Below, one piece after another: positions 29,987 through 40,715 of a stretch of DNA of 64,000 bases. Under the pieces are notes generated by a model. The model made no database searches, was not told the origin of the DNA, and saw only the letters and a program-made list of their open reading frames with translations. The stretch spans positions 1-64,000 of the forward strand of contig JABMLP010000004.1 of NCBI GenBank assembly GCA_013176395.1. The letters run 5' to 3'. Each line of letters opens with the position of its first letter. Within the stretch, counting starts at the first letter, position 1. Source of the stretch: Venturia oleaginea (lineage: Eukaryota; Ascomycota; Dothideomycetes; Venturiales; Venturiaceae). The position numbers and the translations under genes are program-made.

Positions 29987-31180
29987 CCTCTCCGCGGTAA
30001 CGTTCCTGCGCAGCAGTATACATACGCGACAGAGCTGAAAGCAATCAGTACTGCTCTGAGCCAGCTGGCAGTATGGACAATGATCCCGGCAGAAGGAAAA
30101 CTCACCATCTTCTGGGACAATCAGAGTGCGCTGAAGAGTATCCGCAAGCCGAGACAGCAGTCAGGCCAGCATATCATCAAGGATATCTTGTCAGCTACGC
30201 AGCAATTACATCAAAAGGGTATTGCCGTGGTTCTTCGATAGATCCCGGCACACTCTGGCATCAAGGGCAACGAAGCGGCAGACAAAATGGCCAAAAGAAG
30301 TACCAAAGCAGGGAGCGCAGTCCCGTCAGAGATACGACTACGCTCAGCACTGATTAGGCAAGCAAAAAAGAGCTGTCAGCCAAGCAATAAACCACTGCGA
30401 GGAGGGAGATTCACCAAATCTATCGATGCTGCTATCCCTGGAAAACACACGCGCACCATCTATAACCAGCTATCCAAAACAGAGGCCCAAACCCTAGCTC
30501 AATTACGGACGTCACATTGCCGACTGAACAAGTACCTGAACCGAATCGGAGCGGTGGAGTCGCCATTGTGCGAAGAATGCGGAGTCGTGGAAAGCGTGCA
30601 GCATTTCCTACTCGATTGCAAACGATGGAGCGAGCAACGACGGCTCTTAAGAGAAGCGACCGAACCAAGGAGCGACGTCTCCTACTTAGTAGGAGGCCGC
30701 TCAACACTTACAAACAGAAGAGGAGAGATGATTGATGGTCCAAAATGGACGCCAGATGTCGCAGCGGTGCGAGCGACAATTGCGTTCGTAGACGCTACAA
30801 AACGATTCAGCCGAGAGACGGAATAGTCTCTAACGAAACCAACTCCGAGCATGTGGACTCACTCATTAAGATAGTACCCATGCAAGCAGCAATCCTAGAT
30901 CCGACACCCCCTTTTTACTAACCGCCAATCTCTAATCCTATCAGTCTATTGGTAGACGGTAAGTTGCGCCTTTCGTTTTTGTTGTTGTTTCTGGAGTTTT
31001 GGTCAATTTGAAAACAGAGTATGTTGGAAAGATACGTTATAAAATTCAAGGTTTGGGCTTGGAATGAAGGGAGCGTTGACAGTGGGATATAATGTATAAT
31101 AGAGAGTCGGTAGTGTCCCCCTGGAGCCATACTGGCCCGACGGGTGTATTGAATTCATCCATCCATCCATCCATCCATCC
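29945..31180 (+). mobile_element. 5'-truncated Tad-like LINE
   Basis: This holds the C-terminal RNase H and zinc-knuckle part of a LINE ORF2, a 3' UTR and an (ATCC)n tail at 31156-31180. The reverse transcriptase part is missing, as in a 5'-truncated insertion. It sits within or next to an older LINE fragment of the same orientation. I could not find a clean target duplication. Confidence 0.75.
29951..30826 (+). pseudogene. LINE ORF2 C-terminus: RNase H and CCHC
   Basis: The RNase H segment reads YTYATELKAISTALSQLAV (catalytic Glu block), TIFWDNQSALKSI (Asp) and, after an in-frame TAG at 30239-30241, IPAHSGIKGNEAADKMAK (the His/Asp end of RNase H). Downstream is the LINE-type zinc finger (CEECGVVESVQHFLLDC). 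The first RNase H Asp and the RT are missing. The single TAG falls in VVLR-stop-IPAHSG, where Trp or Gln is usual. It is a dead fragment. Confidence 0.8.
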
Positions 31181-31189
31181 AGTATACAC

Positions 31190-31763
31190 ACGTCATGGAA
31201 ATCAACCGCCAAAAAGATTCTAACCATGTTAAGTCTTGACCTCAAAGGGGCTTTCGACCATGTATCGCACAGGAGATTAATGCACATACTATGGAGCAAG
31301 GGAGTGCCGGCATGGATCCTGAGGTTTATTGAAAGTTTCTTGGAAGGGAGGCGAACCAAGGTGTCCTTTACCGGATTTACGAGCGAGTGGACTTCAGCCA
31401 GGACCGGGATACCGCAGGGGTCCAACCTCTCACCGATACTCTTCCTCTTCTTTATCTCGGAGCTACTCGAGGAATTCCAGACACCAAGCGATGGGCTGGT
31501 CGGCTTTGGCTTCGTGGACGACACAAACTTGATTGCCCGGGGGGCATCGGCCGCAGACAACTGCCAGAGACTAACCGTTGCACATGACAGATGTATCGCT
31601 TGGGCAAAGAGACATGGGGCTGTCAAAAAAGTAGATGAAGCAGACTAAGGTCTGAATTGATGATCGTGGGCATGCCCATATATATACACGATTGAGGGGC
31701 TCGTGTTCAAGCTAGTACAAATGAGGTGAATGAAATGAGTTCATTTGACAGGGGCGACATTTA
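31190..31763 (+). pseudogene. LINE reverse transcriptase relic
   Basis: The frame from about 31193 gives the middle of a LINE RT: SLDLKGAFDHVSHRRLMHIL (first catalytic Asp), TGIPQGSNLSPILFLFFISE, and FVDDTNLIARG (the [FY]xDD active site; here FVDD), then HDRCIAWAKRHGA. A solo LTR is inserted at 31621; beyond its GGGGC duplication the frame resumes as ATF, as expected for LINEs. It is 5' and 3' truncated and meets Copia sequence across the Harbinger insertion. Confidence 0.8.
31621..31750 (-). repeat. Solo Copia LTR, 130 bp
   Basis: Inverted relative of the LTR at 10360-10485: ends TGTCAAA/TTTGACA, 5-bp target duplication GGGGC (31616-31620, 31751-31755). It interrupts the LINE RT at the RHGA codons. 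Confidence 0.9.
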
Positions 31764-32029
31764 GGGGGTGTTCGAGAACTCTATGCGATATGCAAATATG
31801 GAGATTTTCTGCATATGGTCTCGAGATTAGCGACGTGTTCGAGAGTTTTTTAGCCCCAATATGCAGAATATGCAATATGCAGAATATGTAGAATTCAGCG
31901 CGGCTATTTGACTGCAGCCAATCAGTGCTCCATATGAAATCTGCATATTCTATTCGACCTTTTTGGCTATGCCAATATGCACGAAAAATTCTGCCGGATC
32001 GCCGTGCAACACCTCAAAAACCACACATT

Positions 32030-33487
32030 ATGAGCGACTGCAACAGCCCACCCACCGATGAGTCTGATTATGATGAGAGGGAGGCAGTGATCGATGAGGT
32101 CATCCAGTACATTCTGCGCAATGAGGTCGGCAAATTCGAGCGTGCGGAGACTCGTATTGAGCGTGGGAGGCGGCGGGCCTTGCGGAGACGCCGCAATCGA
32201 ATACAGCAGTTCACCGACCCTGGCTATGCGAACGCACATATAGCGGAGCTGTTACAAGGTCATCCAGAGACTCTACGTACAGAGACACGACTTACCCGGT
32301 ACCAATTCGAGTCACTTACGAAGTGGCTCAAGGACAACACCAAGCTCGAGAGGTCGCGGCATGTCGGCGTGGATGCCAAACTCGGAATCTTCTTGTATAT
32401 CGCCGGCTCAGGGTGTCCAATGCGAACTGCCGGGGCTCACTGGAAGCTTGGTATCAGTCAAGTATCGACATTCTTCCACGAAGTACTGAATGCCTTGGTG
32501 AAACTAGCAGCTCATAATATCAAAATGTACGGACCTGACGAGGACATTCCGATCCCAGCGAAGATTCTGGAGCTGCCGGGCAAGATGTCACCCTATTTCG
32601 ACGATTGTATCGGTGCTGTAGACGGGACCTTGATATATTGTTCCGTGAAGGGCAAAGATCGCGACCGAGATGGTGAGGATAGCGCTTTTCGTTGTCGCAA
32701 AGGCTTCCTTGCGCAGAATGTCCTCGGGGTTGTAGATTTCGATATGAACTTCAAGTTGGTGTACGGAGGATGGGAGGGAACCGCTCATGACGCGACTGTG
32801 TTCAATGCTGCTCGTCAAGAAGGCCTAATGAATTCACCTCGCGGTAGTTTTTGGTTAGCAGATGCTGGATACTCGAAAAAGGATGGCTATGGTGGCTTAC
32901 TTCTTGCGCCGTATATACGGACTCGCTATCATCTTGCAGAATGGAGAAAGGGCGACAAGAAACCACAGAACAAAGAGGAGTTGTTCAATCTACGACACGC
33001 GAAGCTTCGCAACGTGGTGGAGAGGGTGTACGGTGTACTGAAAAGCCGATTCCAGATATTCCGAGCAGCTCGTGATGGCTTCAGCTTGAAGACTCAAACC
33101 AAGATTGTATATGCCCTATCCGCAGTTCATAACTGGATCAATGGCCATGGAGGCAAGCCGAAGAAGGGGTGGAGGAAGCTCAAAGATGCGAGGCCTGGCA
33201 CAGAGGCGGCGAAGTTGTATGAGGAGATACTCGTCGAGAGAGCCGTAGCTCAGCAGAATAGCGCTCCTCAAGCTGAGTTTCGGAGTGATATTAATGCTAC
33301 TGCAATGGGACGTCAAATGCACGAAATGAGAGATAGAATAGCCACGGAGATGTGGGATACTTATCAGCTAGTTCTCCAGGAAAGAGGCCGTCGCCGTGAG
33401 CCTCCAGAGTGGCAGAGTAGCAATTCTGAGCTTAGTGAGTCGTCTGGAATAGATAATATAGAGGAGGGCGATGTGGATGAAGAGTGA
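32030..33487 (+). CDS. Harbinger DDE transposase
   Basis: A 485-residue ORF from the ATG of MSDCNSPPTD; an in-frame upstream extension begins at 31925, but the first part of that is non-conserved. A basic helical N-terminal part (ERGRRRALRRRRNRIQQF) is followed by a helix-turn-helix-like region, then the DDE_4 nuclease: GAVDGTLIYC (first Asp), a QNVLGVVDFDMNF block, WLADAGYS (second Asp) and LRNVVERVYGVLKSRF (Glu). An acidic tail ends the protein. It would cut the element out at its terminal repeats with TTA target choice. No stop or frameshift is visible, so this copy may be functional, though its partner protein gene is interrupted. Confidence 0.9.
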   Translation: MSDCNSPPTDESDYDEREAVIDEVIQYILRNEVGKFERAETRIERGRRRALRRRRNRIQQFTDPGYANAHIAELLQGHPETLRTETRLTRYQFESLTKWLKDNTKLERSRHVGVDAKLGIFLYIAGSGCPMRTAGAHWKLGISQVSTFFHEVLNALVKLAAHNIKMYGPDEDIPIPAKILELPGKMSPYFDDCIGAVDGTLIYCSVKGKDRDRDGEDSAFRCRKGFLAQNVLGVVDFDMNFKLVYGGWEGTAHDATVFNAARQEGLMNSPRGSFWLADAGYSKKDGYGGLLLAPYIRTRYHLAEWRKGDKKPQNKEELFNLRHAKLRNVVERVYGVLKSRFQIFRAARDGFSLKTQTKIVYALSAVHNWINGHGGKPKKGWRKLKDARPGTEAAKLYEEILVERAVAQQNSAPQAEFRSDINATAMGRQMHEMRDRIATEMWDTYQLVLQERGRRREPPEWQSSNSELSESSGIDNIEEGDVDEE

Positions 33488-34425
33488 TACGTACAGTTAC
33501 GAAATTTGTTATCAAGAATCGGAGTTCAGGTCGGAAATATACGTTTTTTGAATATATTCCGGTCAACTTTTGAACAAGAACTGAGATCTATATACAATCC
33601 TTTCTACACCAACGCCACCACCTTCAATTCAGGCGATTGTAGGCTCAAAACAACCGGGAAGTTATAAAAATTCTAAGTACTTAACAGTATTAAGTTCTGT
33701 CCGGGCGATCTCTAGCGATAAGCTTAGGAGTAACGTATATTCTGTTGTGGTAAAATATGGGGAAATAACAGGGTTTAATTCAGGGTCTAGTATCCGAGCG
33801 CCAGACGGTCTATTCTAATACCTCAACTTCAGAGCTAGCTGGAGTGAGTAGCACCTTACCGTTTTAGGCGAAATATTATTTGTTAAGAAGCCCTGCAAAC
33901 GCTGAATGCAACGCATTCAAAATCATTATAATCCGATCAGTACGAGGTTACTGAACAGGGGCGGGAAGTAGAGGACCATTTTGACAACGGGTAAGGCTGA
34001 AGATTCCGCCTTGCAGCCGTTAGGGTCTAAACAACACCTCGAATTCCAGCAATCTTCCTAATAACGCAACCTACAAAAGGTCAACTCGCCTAATTTCGGT
34101 ATGAAAAGATGCGCAATACTTGGAAACCCGTTTATTAAAGTCTATTACAAAGTAGCGATGTATGATGTCAAAAGTGTGTGAATACGAGTGGAAATGAATG
34201 AATGCATAATGTCTAGAATACAGAGACTGAAGCTGCTTATGTGGGCCTTAATGAGGCTGTTTGCAGCGATACAAAGAGAGAGAGAGACATCAAACCACAA
34301 TCCATAATCCACGTTCCATCTATGTGTATAAATATACTGGTGGTTGAGAGCAGAAAGGAGTTACGAGGTTATACCGAGAACCCGAGAACGCTAACGAGAT
34401 CTATCAATCTAGCTACTATCTTCAT
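33488..34425. other. Harbinger internal non-coding
   Basis: Region between the convergent ends of the two Harbinger ORFs; no further motif seen. Confidence 0.5.
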
Positions 34426-37184
34426 CTACAACACCACCATCAAAGCTATATCGTCGTCAACAACGTCCTCATTCTCATCCTCACTCTCGCTAGAGTCCTC
34501 CTCCGAAGCGCTTACGATTGATTGATTGATTGATTTTATCCTACTCGGTTGCAGCCGCTTAATCAGGCAGCTATGTCCGGTTAGGAGGACTTCATCAGAC
34601 AGCCGACACGTGATAGATTATATAATCCACCGCGCCCCACTTCGCCCCATTCACTGAAACAAGACCAGCTGTCCCCTCCGTCCTCCCTCTTTTCCCTTAA
34701 CCAGTATCTCCAAATGCCCGCTGGCTCTTGTAGATACTGGTTATTCTGCTAGTATATCTGTGCTATGTAGACTCAAGAGGCAATGCCTCGTGTTTCGCTA
34801 TCCTTCTACCTACAGTCTCCCTCTAATGCTCAGCTTTGTCTATCTGTTTCGCCTTATCCCTCAAGGCCAATGGGTTCCCTAAGTATGTTTCTGCTTGTGA
34901 AAGTTGCCTTGCACCAGATTCCTATGCGGCGGTGTACTTGGTTGTGTGATGCTGGAGACAATAGTAACCATCGTAGTCGTGATTTCGCTGCTTGGGTGTG
35001 ATACTCCGGGTATGCCCGTGGACGAGGCTGTCTGGTAGCTGCCGTATTGTATGGCGCCGATCGTGCTATAGACCTGCCGTCTTATAGTCGGAGCCTATCT
35101 GCTGCTAGTCGCTCTCCCTACTTGCTATATCGCGCTCCTACTCTTGCCAATGCCATAACTGGGACGCAACAGTTTGGGGAGAGGCTCAAGGCTACGTCTG
35201 CTGGCTTGTAGGGAGGGGATTTGCCGCCAATAAGCTCCTTCTATACGTCCTTACTGCTTACTGTGTTGCGCACCTACTCTTGCCAATGCCATAACTGGGA
35301 CGCGACAGTTTGGGGAGAGGCTCAAGGCTCTGGACATCAGCTTGCAGCAGGACGGTTTGCGGAGACGATAGTAGATGAGGTTCTCTAGCAGCTGCCGTAT
35401 CGTGTCGCACCGATTGTGTTGTAGACCTGTCGTCTTATAGTCGGAGCCTATCTGCTGCTAGTCGCTCTCCCTGCTTGCTATATCGCGCACCTACTCTTGC
35501 CAATGCCATAACTGGGACGCAACAGTCTGGGGAGAGGCTCAAGGCTACGTCTGCTAGCTTACAGGGAGGGGATTTGCCGCCAATAGGCTTCTTCTATGCG
35601 TCCTTACTACTTACTGTGTCGCGCACCTACTCTTGCCAATGCCATAACTGGGAGGCAACAGTTTGGGGAGAGGCTCAAGGCTCTGGGCAACAGCTTGTAG
35701 CAGGACGGTTTGCCAAGACGTTGGGAGAGGTTGTCTAGTCGTTGCAGTGGTGTGTGGTGCCGATTGTTGCGCACCGGGCGTCTGGTGTTTGAGTTGTGTT
35801 GAAGGTATTGCCGTTCTAGCAGTGACTCGTCGACTCGGAGCGTTGCAGTGTCATTTGGGGTGATGGACTAGCCAGGAGATAGTGACTAGATGGTTGCTGT
35901 TGTCTTTGGTGGACGCATCGTTCGTGTAGCTTGCTCATGTATTCGTCTGCTTGCTCTGCCGTGGCCGCGACGGCGACTCTAGAGATATCTCATCGACGCT
36001 GAGGGACGCGCGATGGCCTCTAGAGGCCGGAGCGGCCACTGGCAGAGGTGTTTTGATGATCCTTAGATGATACTTCTGTAAATTCCAAAAATTGAATTCT
36101 CGCTGTGTGTGCTGTTTTTCCGAAGCGCTTACGTTCTCTATAGCAGCCTTACGTCGCTCCCGATCTTTCTGCTTCTCTCTACGTACAACTCCAACCCTAG
36201 TTTGGTTCATATTCTTGAGTTGACGCTCCTTCTCTGCTTGCCTATCCTTCCACGCCTCATCGAGGATTACAGTATCACCGAGTTCCTTCTTTACCCACTG
36301 TTCCATCATACTCTCTGGCCAGGCGTAGAACTGATCGGCCTTGCGATCATCATGGTAGAACACCTCATTGACAGACATTAGGACTTCTGGATTGCCCTTG
36401 AAGATCTCGAGATTCTGCGCCCGCTTCATTGCTTTTGCCATTATAGACTCTCCTCTCTCGGTGACTCGTACAACTGGCTTGCCTAGGGCCACTGCAAGTT
36501 GTCTAAATCCAGTATCTTTCGTACTCGCGGCATTGGCAAGTGCAGCTTTTCTCAACTCCAACTTTGTAGGCTTCACTGACACCCTAGGGTTCTTGCCTCG
36601 CTGCGAAGGTGAAGGTGAAGCTGAACTCGACGACCTTGTAAAGGTAGAGTCATCGTCGAAATCGTCCTCCTCGTCGCTATCCGAACCCGCCATTCTAGAG
36701 ATTGACTTCGCGCCTCTCCCGTCCGCCAACCGATCACCTAGTAATTGTCCGATAGCATCCATATTCTCTGGTAGCTTTGACTTGAAGCGGAAGCACTCTC
36801 TGTACTTCTTGTAGTGTGCCTTCATCGTCTCTACGTCATTCACAAGGACACCTGGCTCGATGTGAGGATAATCGCGAAGAACGCCATTCTCGCGAGTCCC
36901 GTTTCGAGTCCACCCAGAGCAGTGACCCGGGTTGCCGTAGTGAGCGCAATAGGGTCCGGATAAGTCGACTGCAATGCTGGGTCTATTGCAGTATCTTCTT
37001 TGGCTTTCTTCTTATTCTTGCTAATACTTGGTATAGCAGTAGCAGCCCTTTTTCGAGGCTGTTTTTGAGGCTCCTCCGCGGGCTTTTGGGAGCCATTTTC
37101 GGCGCCCTCTGGCGACGTAGAACGCCCGCCAAAGGGTACGGTTGATTTGCGATCTCTAGAAGGGCGGGTCCTTGTATAACGCAA
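34426..37184 (-). pseudogene. Harbinger second ORF, interrupted by retroposon
   Basis: A minus-strand ORF starts in 36840-37184 (a basic stretch with KNKKKAKED), shifts frame or splices near 36850, and continues from about 36843 (ETMKAHYKKYRECFRFKSKL) through an acidic Ser-rich region and a highly charged C-terminal helix (RRKAAIENVSASE). There the retroposon at 34517-36121 is inserted; beyond it the same frame resumes (EEDSSESEDENEDVVDDD) and stops at 34426. In PIF/Harbinger elements this position holds the Myb/SANT-like DNA-binding partner of the transposase; the HYKKYRECF helix could be its third helix, but I cannot confirm the fold. A Cys/His string CAHYGNPGHC lies in an alternative frame near 36940. 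Confidence 0.6.
34517..36121 (-). mobile_element. (AATC)n retroposon, full-length copy B
   Basis: A 1605-bp copy in the reverse direction: tail (GATT)n at 34517, 5' end GGAAAAACAGCACACACAGC at 36121. Target duplication GAAGCGCTTACG (34505-34516, 36122-36133, possibly 3 bp longer). It shares its 5' end with copy C, so this is probably the full length. An open reading frame near the 5' end (KQHTQREFNFWNLQKYHL…) is conserved in both copies. Confidence 0.92.
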
Positions 37185-38273
37185 GGTGTGTAGTATATCA
37201 AAAGTAACGATATTGGTAGTGATGGTGATAGCTAATAACTTATTAGATTTTATGAGGTTGACGCCATAAGTACGACACCAAGAAGCGAACTATATACGCT
37301 CACCGCCGTACTATGCGGGGCATTAATTAGTCTGTTCAATTCTGCATATTCTAGCTGCATATTGCGCTTTTGAACACGTCAATGAATATGCGCGGCCAAT
37401 ATGCATCATGAGCGGCCGCGCTTAAAATCTCCATATTTGCATATTGCATAGAGTTCTCGAACACCCCCTTACTTTGAGGACATACTGGAAACACCTCCAG
37501 AGCCATCGTACGATAGCCCTAACGAGCTAGACTCACCACCAGGAAGCCCTCAACCCCAAGAAGAAGCCCGTACAAATTCAATTCAAACCCAGCGCAGGAG
37601 CGGGAGATCAAACCAAGGCCAACTCCCTGGGTACCTGGAGGAAAGCATTGTCTACCTTTCTAAGAAGGAACAGGATGACCTTGCGCTTGCCGTACAACTA
37701 AGGCAAGACGGGATTATTACAACACCAGGTCCCCCATTCCAGGAATCAGATCTCAGCGAAGTTGATAACCTTATCAACCAAGATGTCTTTGAAATCATCT
37801 TGTACGATGAAAAGAAGCATGGGAAAGGAGAGATCTTTGGTACAAGGTTTGTCCATGAGGTAAAAGGAAAAGGGATCGCACCGTATGAGAAGTCAAGACT
37901 TGTCGTACAAGGATTTGGAGACAAAGGAAAGGAAGAAATCCTTACCCAATCGCCAACAATCCAAAGGATGAGCCAGAGATTCCTTCTTGCAATTGGACCT
38001 ACCTTGATTTCCTACTTCAACGCCCAAGGAGAACTGCGAGATATTACCCAAGCTTACACCCAATCAAAGGACGAACTGGAGCGAAAGATCTTCGCACGAC
38101 TGCCAAAGGAAATGAAACTGTTCTTTCCAAAAGGGACCCTCCTTCTCATCAAGAGACCCTTGTACGGATTGGCTAAATCAGGACTTTACTGGTTCAAAAC
38201 CTACCACTCCCATTATGTTAAGAACCTGCAAATGAAAATCTCATCGTACGATCCATGCCTCCTTCACACAAAC

Positions 38274-38912
38274 TGTTGAAACATCTTGATCTATCTCCAT
38301 CTCGCCACGCCTTCGGATCACGGTCATCTGGCACGTTTTATCTGTTGATTGGCCGGACGCAGGCCAGGGCACGTGAATTTTCATTGTGAGCGAGCAAGCC
38401 ATTGAGCCCTGAGCCATACAGGCTTCCTCAGCCACACGGGGCTTCAGCCACGGGGTAGGTCTCAGGATGGCATGCCCACGGCTCAATTGCTTCTCGATTG
38501 AAGGCAAATGAGGTGCCCTACTGCCCGCACGTATAAGACGTTGACTACAGGGTGTAGGCGGGTGGGAATCTAGATACAAGACGAGCCTCAGAGGGCTCAG
38601 AAGTCGTGCGATATGCGAGATCGCCATGTTGTTGTTGTCGCTTGGTCGGACGAGGCCCTTGCTCCACCAGATAGACACTAGCATGTATGGGATGTTGATC
38701 ACCACGCCAAGAGCACATGTTTGATATATATGATCTACAAGTGGCTGTACACACTCACTTCTTGACACTTCTCGAATCTTCTACATCTTATGTATATAGT
38801 TACGTCTTATTTCTCAGTTTAGGAGAATGAGCCATTCAATCTTTTTGATCCCTCTGCAAGTTGTTTCTCAAGTGTCCAATGAATACTTGGCCTGCACCAT
38901 CTTATTTCATCA
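38274..38912 (+). repeat. Solo LTR (245-bp family) carrying an insertion
   Basis: Starts TGTTGAAACATC, ends TTATTTCATCA, flanked by the duplication CAAAC (38269-38273, 38913-38917). Removing the 394-bp insert leaves 245 bp, exactly the length of the second copy at 49083-49327. Confidence 0.93.
38290..38683 (+). mobile_element. 394-bp Helitron-like element, single copy
   Basis: TCTATCTCC…CACTAGCA inserted between A and T of CTTGA|TGTATGG inside the solo LTR. The intact LTR at 49083-49327 supplies the empty site, so no target duplication was made. This is the best evidence for the true ends of the element. Confidence 0.85.
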
Positions 38913-39928
38913 CAAACTCAGGACCTCAAGACTTTGGAATTACAGGACTTCAAACGGACGATACTTTCAGCTTTGCTACCCCAGAGTTCTCCCGGCGGGA
39001 AGAGGAAGAACTAAGCAGAGCAACTTTTCGTGCGAAAGGAAAGACAATTCTTGCAGAGGATCAACCTATTGAATTCAATGGAGTGAGGATTCGCATAGAA
39101 GGACCTGATATTCTCTTTGAACAGAAAAACCAATCCGACCGACTTGAGTTAATTAACCCTCGCGCGAAGGATGCACAGCAGAGGTATGTCGAGCAACGTG
39201 CGAGAGGCGCATATATTGCTTCAACATGCCAACCCGAAGCATCGTACGACCTCTCTGTTGCAGCACAAATCAAGGAACCAACAGAGAAGGATATTGAGAA
39301 ACTGAACACACGAATCCAGTGGCAGATGGACAACAAAAGACGAGGACTCAGATTCATCCCACTAGACTTCGCACGATCAAAGCTGTACGCATTCACAGAT
39401 GGATCATTTGCAAACAACCAAGATCTTAGCTCCCAGCTAGGTTTCCTTATTTTTCTCGCTGAAGAGGTCTATTGTACAAAAACTGAATTTGAGATCCAAG
39501 GCAATATTATCCACTGGAGCTCAACTAAATGCAAGAGAGTCACTCGAAGCGTGCTGGGAAGCGAATTGTACGGAATGACAACAGGATTTGACAACGCTAT
39601 CGCTATCTGTACGACCCTCCAACAGGTTACAGCATCCCTCGGGCTCGCACGAGTTCCCCTTGTCCTCTGCTCAGACTCTAAGTCGTTGTACGACTGCCTT
39701 GTAAAGCTCGGAACAACAACTGAGAAACGCCTCATGATTGATATTATGTCAATTCGAGAGTCGTACGAGAACAGGGAGATTTCCCAAATCCGTCGAATCA
39801 ATGGGAAGGACAACCCAAGTGATGCCTTTACAAAAGGAAGCCCTAACGCTGCACTAGAGAAACTGATCTCTACCAACAAGCTTACAGTGCAAATGGAAGC
39901 TTTTGTTGATAGATATGAGGATCTGTAG

Positions 39929-40210
39929 TACGCTAGTTGAACGAAGGAGACTAGTTGTTGGTTTGAGTGATTTTATTGTTGGTTATTTAGGAAAGAATGA
40001 GTTGGAGAGTAGGAGGAAGGTCTGCATTATCGGGGCCACCTCTAGAGTCACATGGAGCGCAACACCATCACGACTTGCATCACGACAAGAAAAGACTCCC
40101 AGTGTCGTATCCTTGGCACTGACAGGGGCGGTGCAATTTCTGCATCTCAAGGATACTTCAATGTTCGAAGAAGAACAAGAACAATCAAGAATACAAGAGA
40201 CTTATCCATA
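39929..40210. other. Possible Copia 3' region, truncated
   Basis: Follows the Copia stop codon. TGTTGGTTTGAGTG near 39954 may be the start of a 3' LTR that is truncated; not confirmed. Confidence 0.3.
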
Positions 40211-40449
40211 TATGTTTATTCGGTTAATTGCTGAATACCAACATACATTCGATTTTCTTGCAGTTACATACATTAAATTGCAGTTACATACAAACGACAT
40301 ACATGTATACAATTTGTATGCGATTGCAAACATAATATGCAAACGACATATATACATACAATTTATATATGATTGCAAATATAATATGTAGCCGCCTCAA
40401 CGCCGCAACGCCGCAAAAAAGAGACTAGTCCAAAAAGAGAAGAATGTAC

Positions 40450-40715
40450 AGATGTTTTGATGGTGTTTTTGAGCGATTTAACCCTTAAACAGTTCAGTGC
40501 ATTGCGTTTAAAATATATACAGAGATTACCGCTTTCAGACGTTTTTATGGTGTTTTTGAGCGATTCAACCCTCAACACAATTCAGCGCATTGCGTTCAAA
40601 ATATGTATAGAGATTACCGCTTTCAGACATTTTGATGGTGTTTTTGAGCGATTCAACCCTCAAACAGGTCAGTGCATTGCGTTCAAAATATATACAGAGA
40701 TTACCGCTTTGGGCA
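40450..40715. repeat. Three 88-bp tandem repeats in the MULE
   Basis: Units contain GGTGTTTTTGAGCGATT and TACAGAGATTACCGCTTT at spacing 87-88 bp (40462, 40549, 40637). They lie downstream of the transposase stop, inside the terminal repeat. Confidence 0.85.

Larger units (their letters stand above)
31764..37468 (+). mobile_element. PIF/Harbinger transposon with both ends
   Basis: Ends are inverted repeats of about 44 bp (GGGGGTGTTCGAGAACTCTA…) with one mismatch, flanked by the 3-bp duplication TTA (31761-31763, 37469-37471) typical of this superfamily. It contains a transposase gene (plus) and a second ORF on the minus strand, the usual two-gene layout. A 1.6-kb retroposon is inserted in the second ORF; without it the element would be about 4.1 kb. 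Confidence 0.92.
37472..39928 (+). pseudogene. Copia pol relic (RT-RNase H) with nested insertions
   Basis: A Copia polyprotein of a lineage with QTDD at the RT active site. The left part (37472-38273) has FEIILYDEKKHGKGEIFGTR, the KSRLVVQGFGDKG block and RPLYGLAKSGLYW; the right part (38918-39928) starts SGPQDFGITGLQTDDTFSFA and continues through RNase H (YAFTDGSFANNQ, SVLGSELYGM, CSDSKSLYD) to DAFTKGS. The two parts join exactly in frame (CLLHTN then SGPQDF) once the solo LTR at 38274-38912 and one CAAAC are removed, and no other stop is seen. The 5' part of the element is missing, cut at the Harbinger/LINE junction. Confidence 0.88.

Noticed and set aside
31925..32029. Use of the upstream ATG for the Harbinger transposase
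   Set aside because: The added N-terminal stretch lies in the subterminal region and includes AT-rich terminal sequence; the ATG at 32030 begins the acidic start usual for this family. Not fully excluded.
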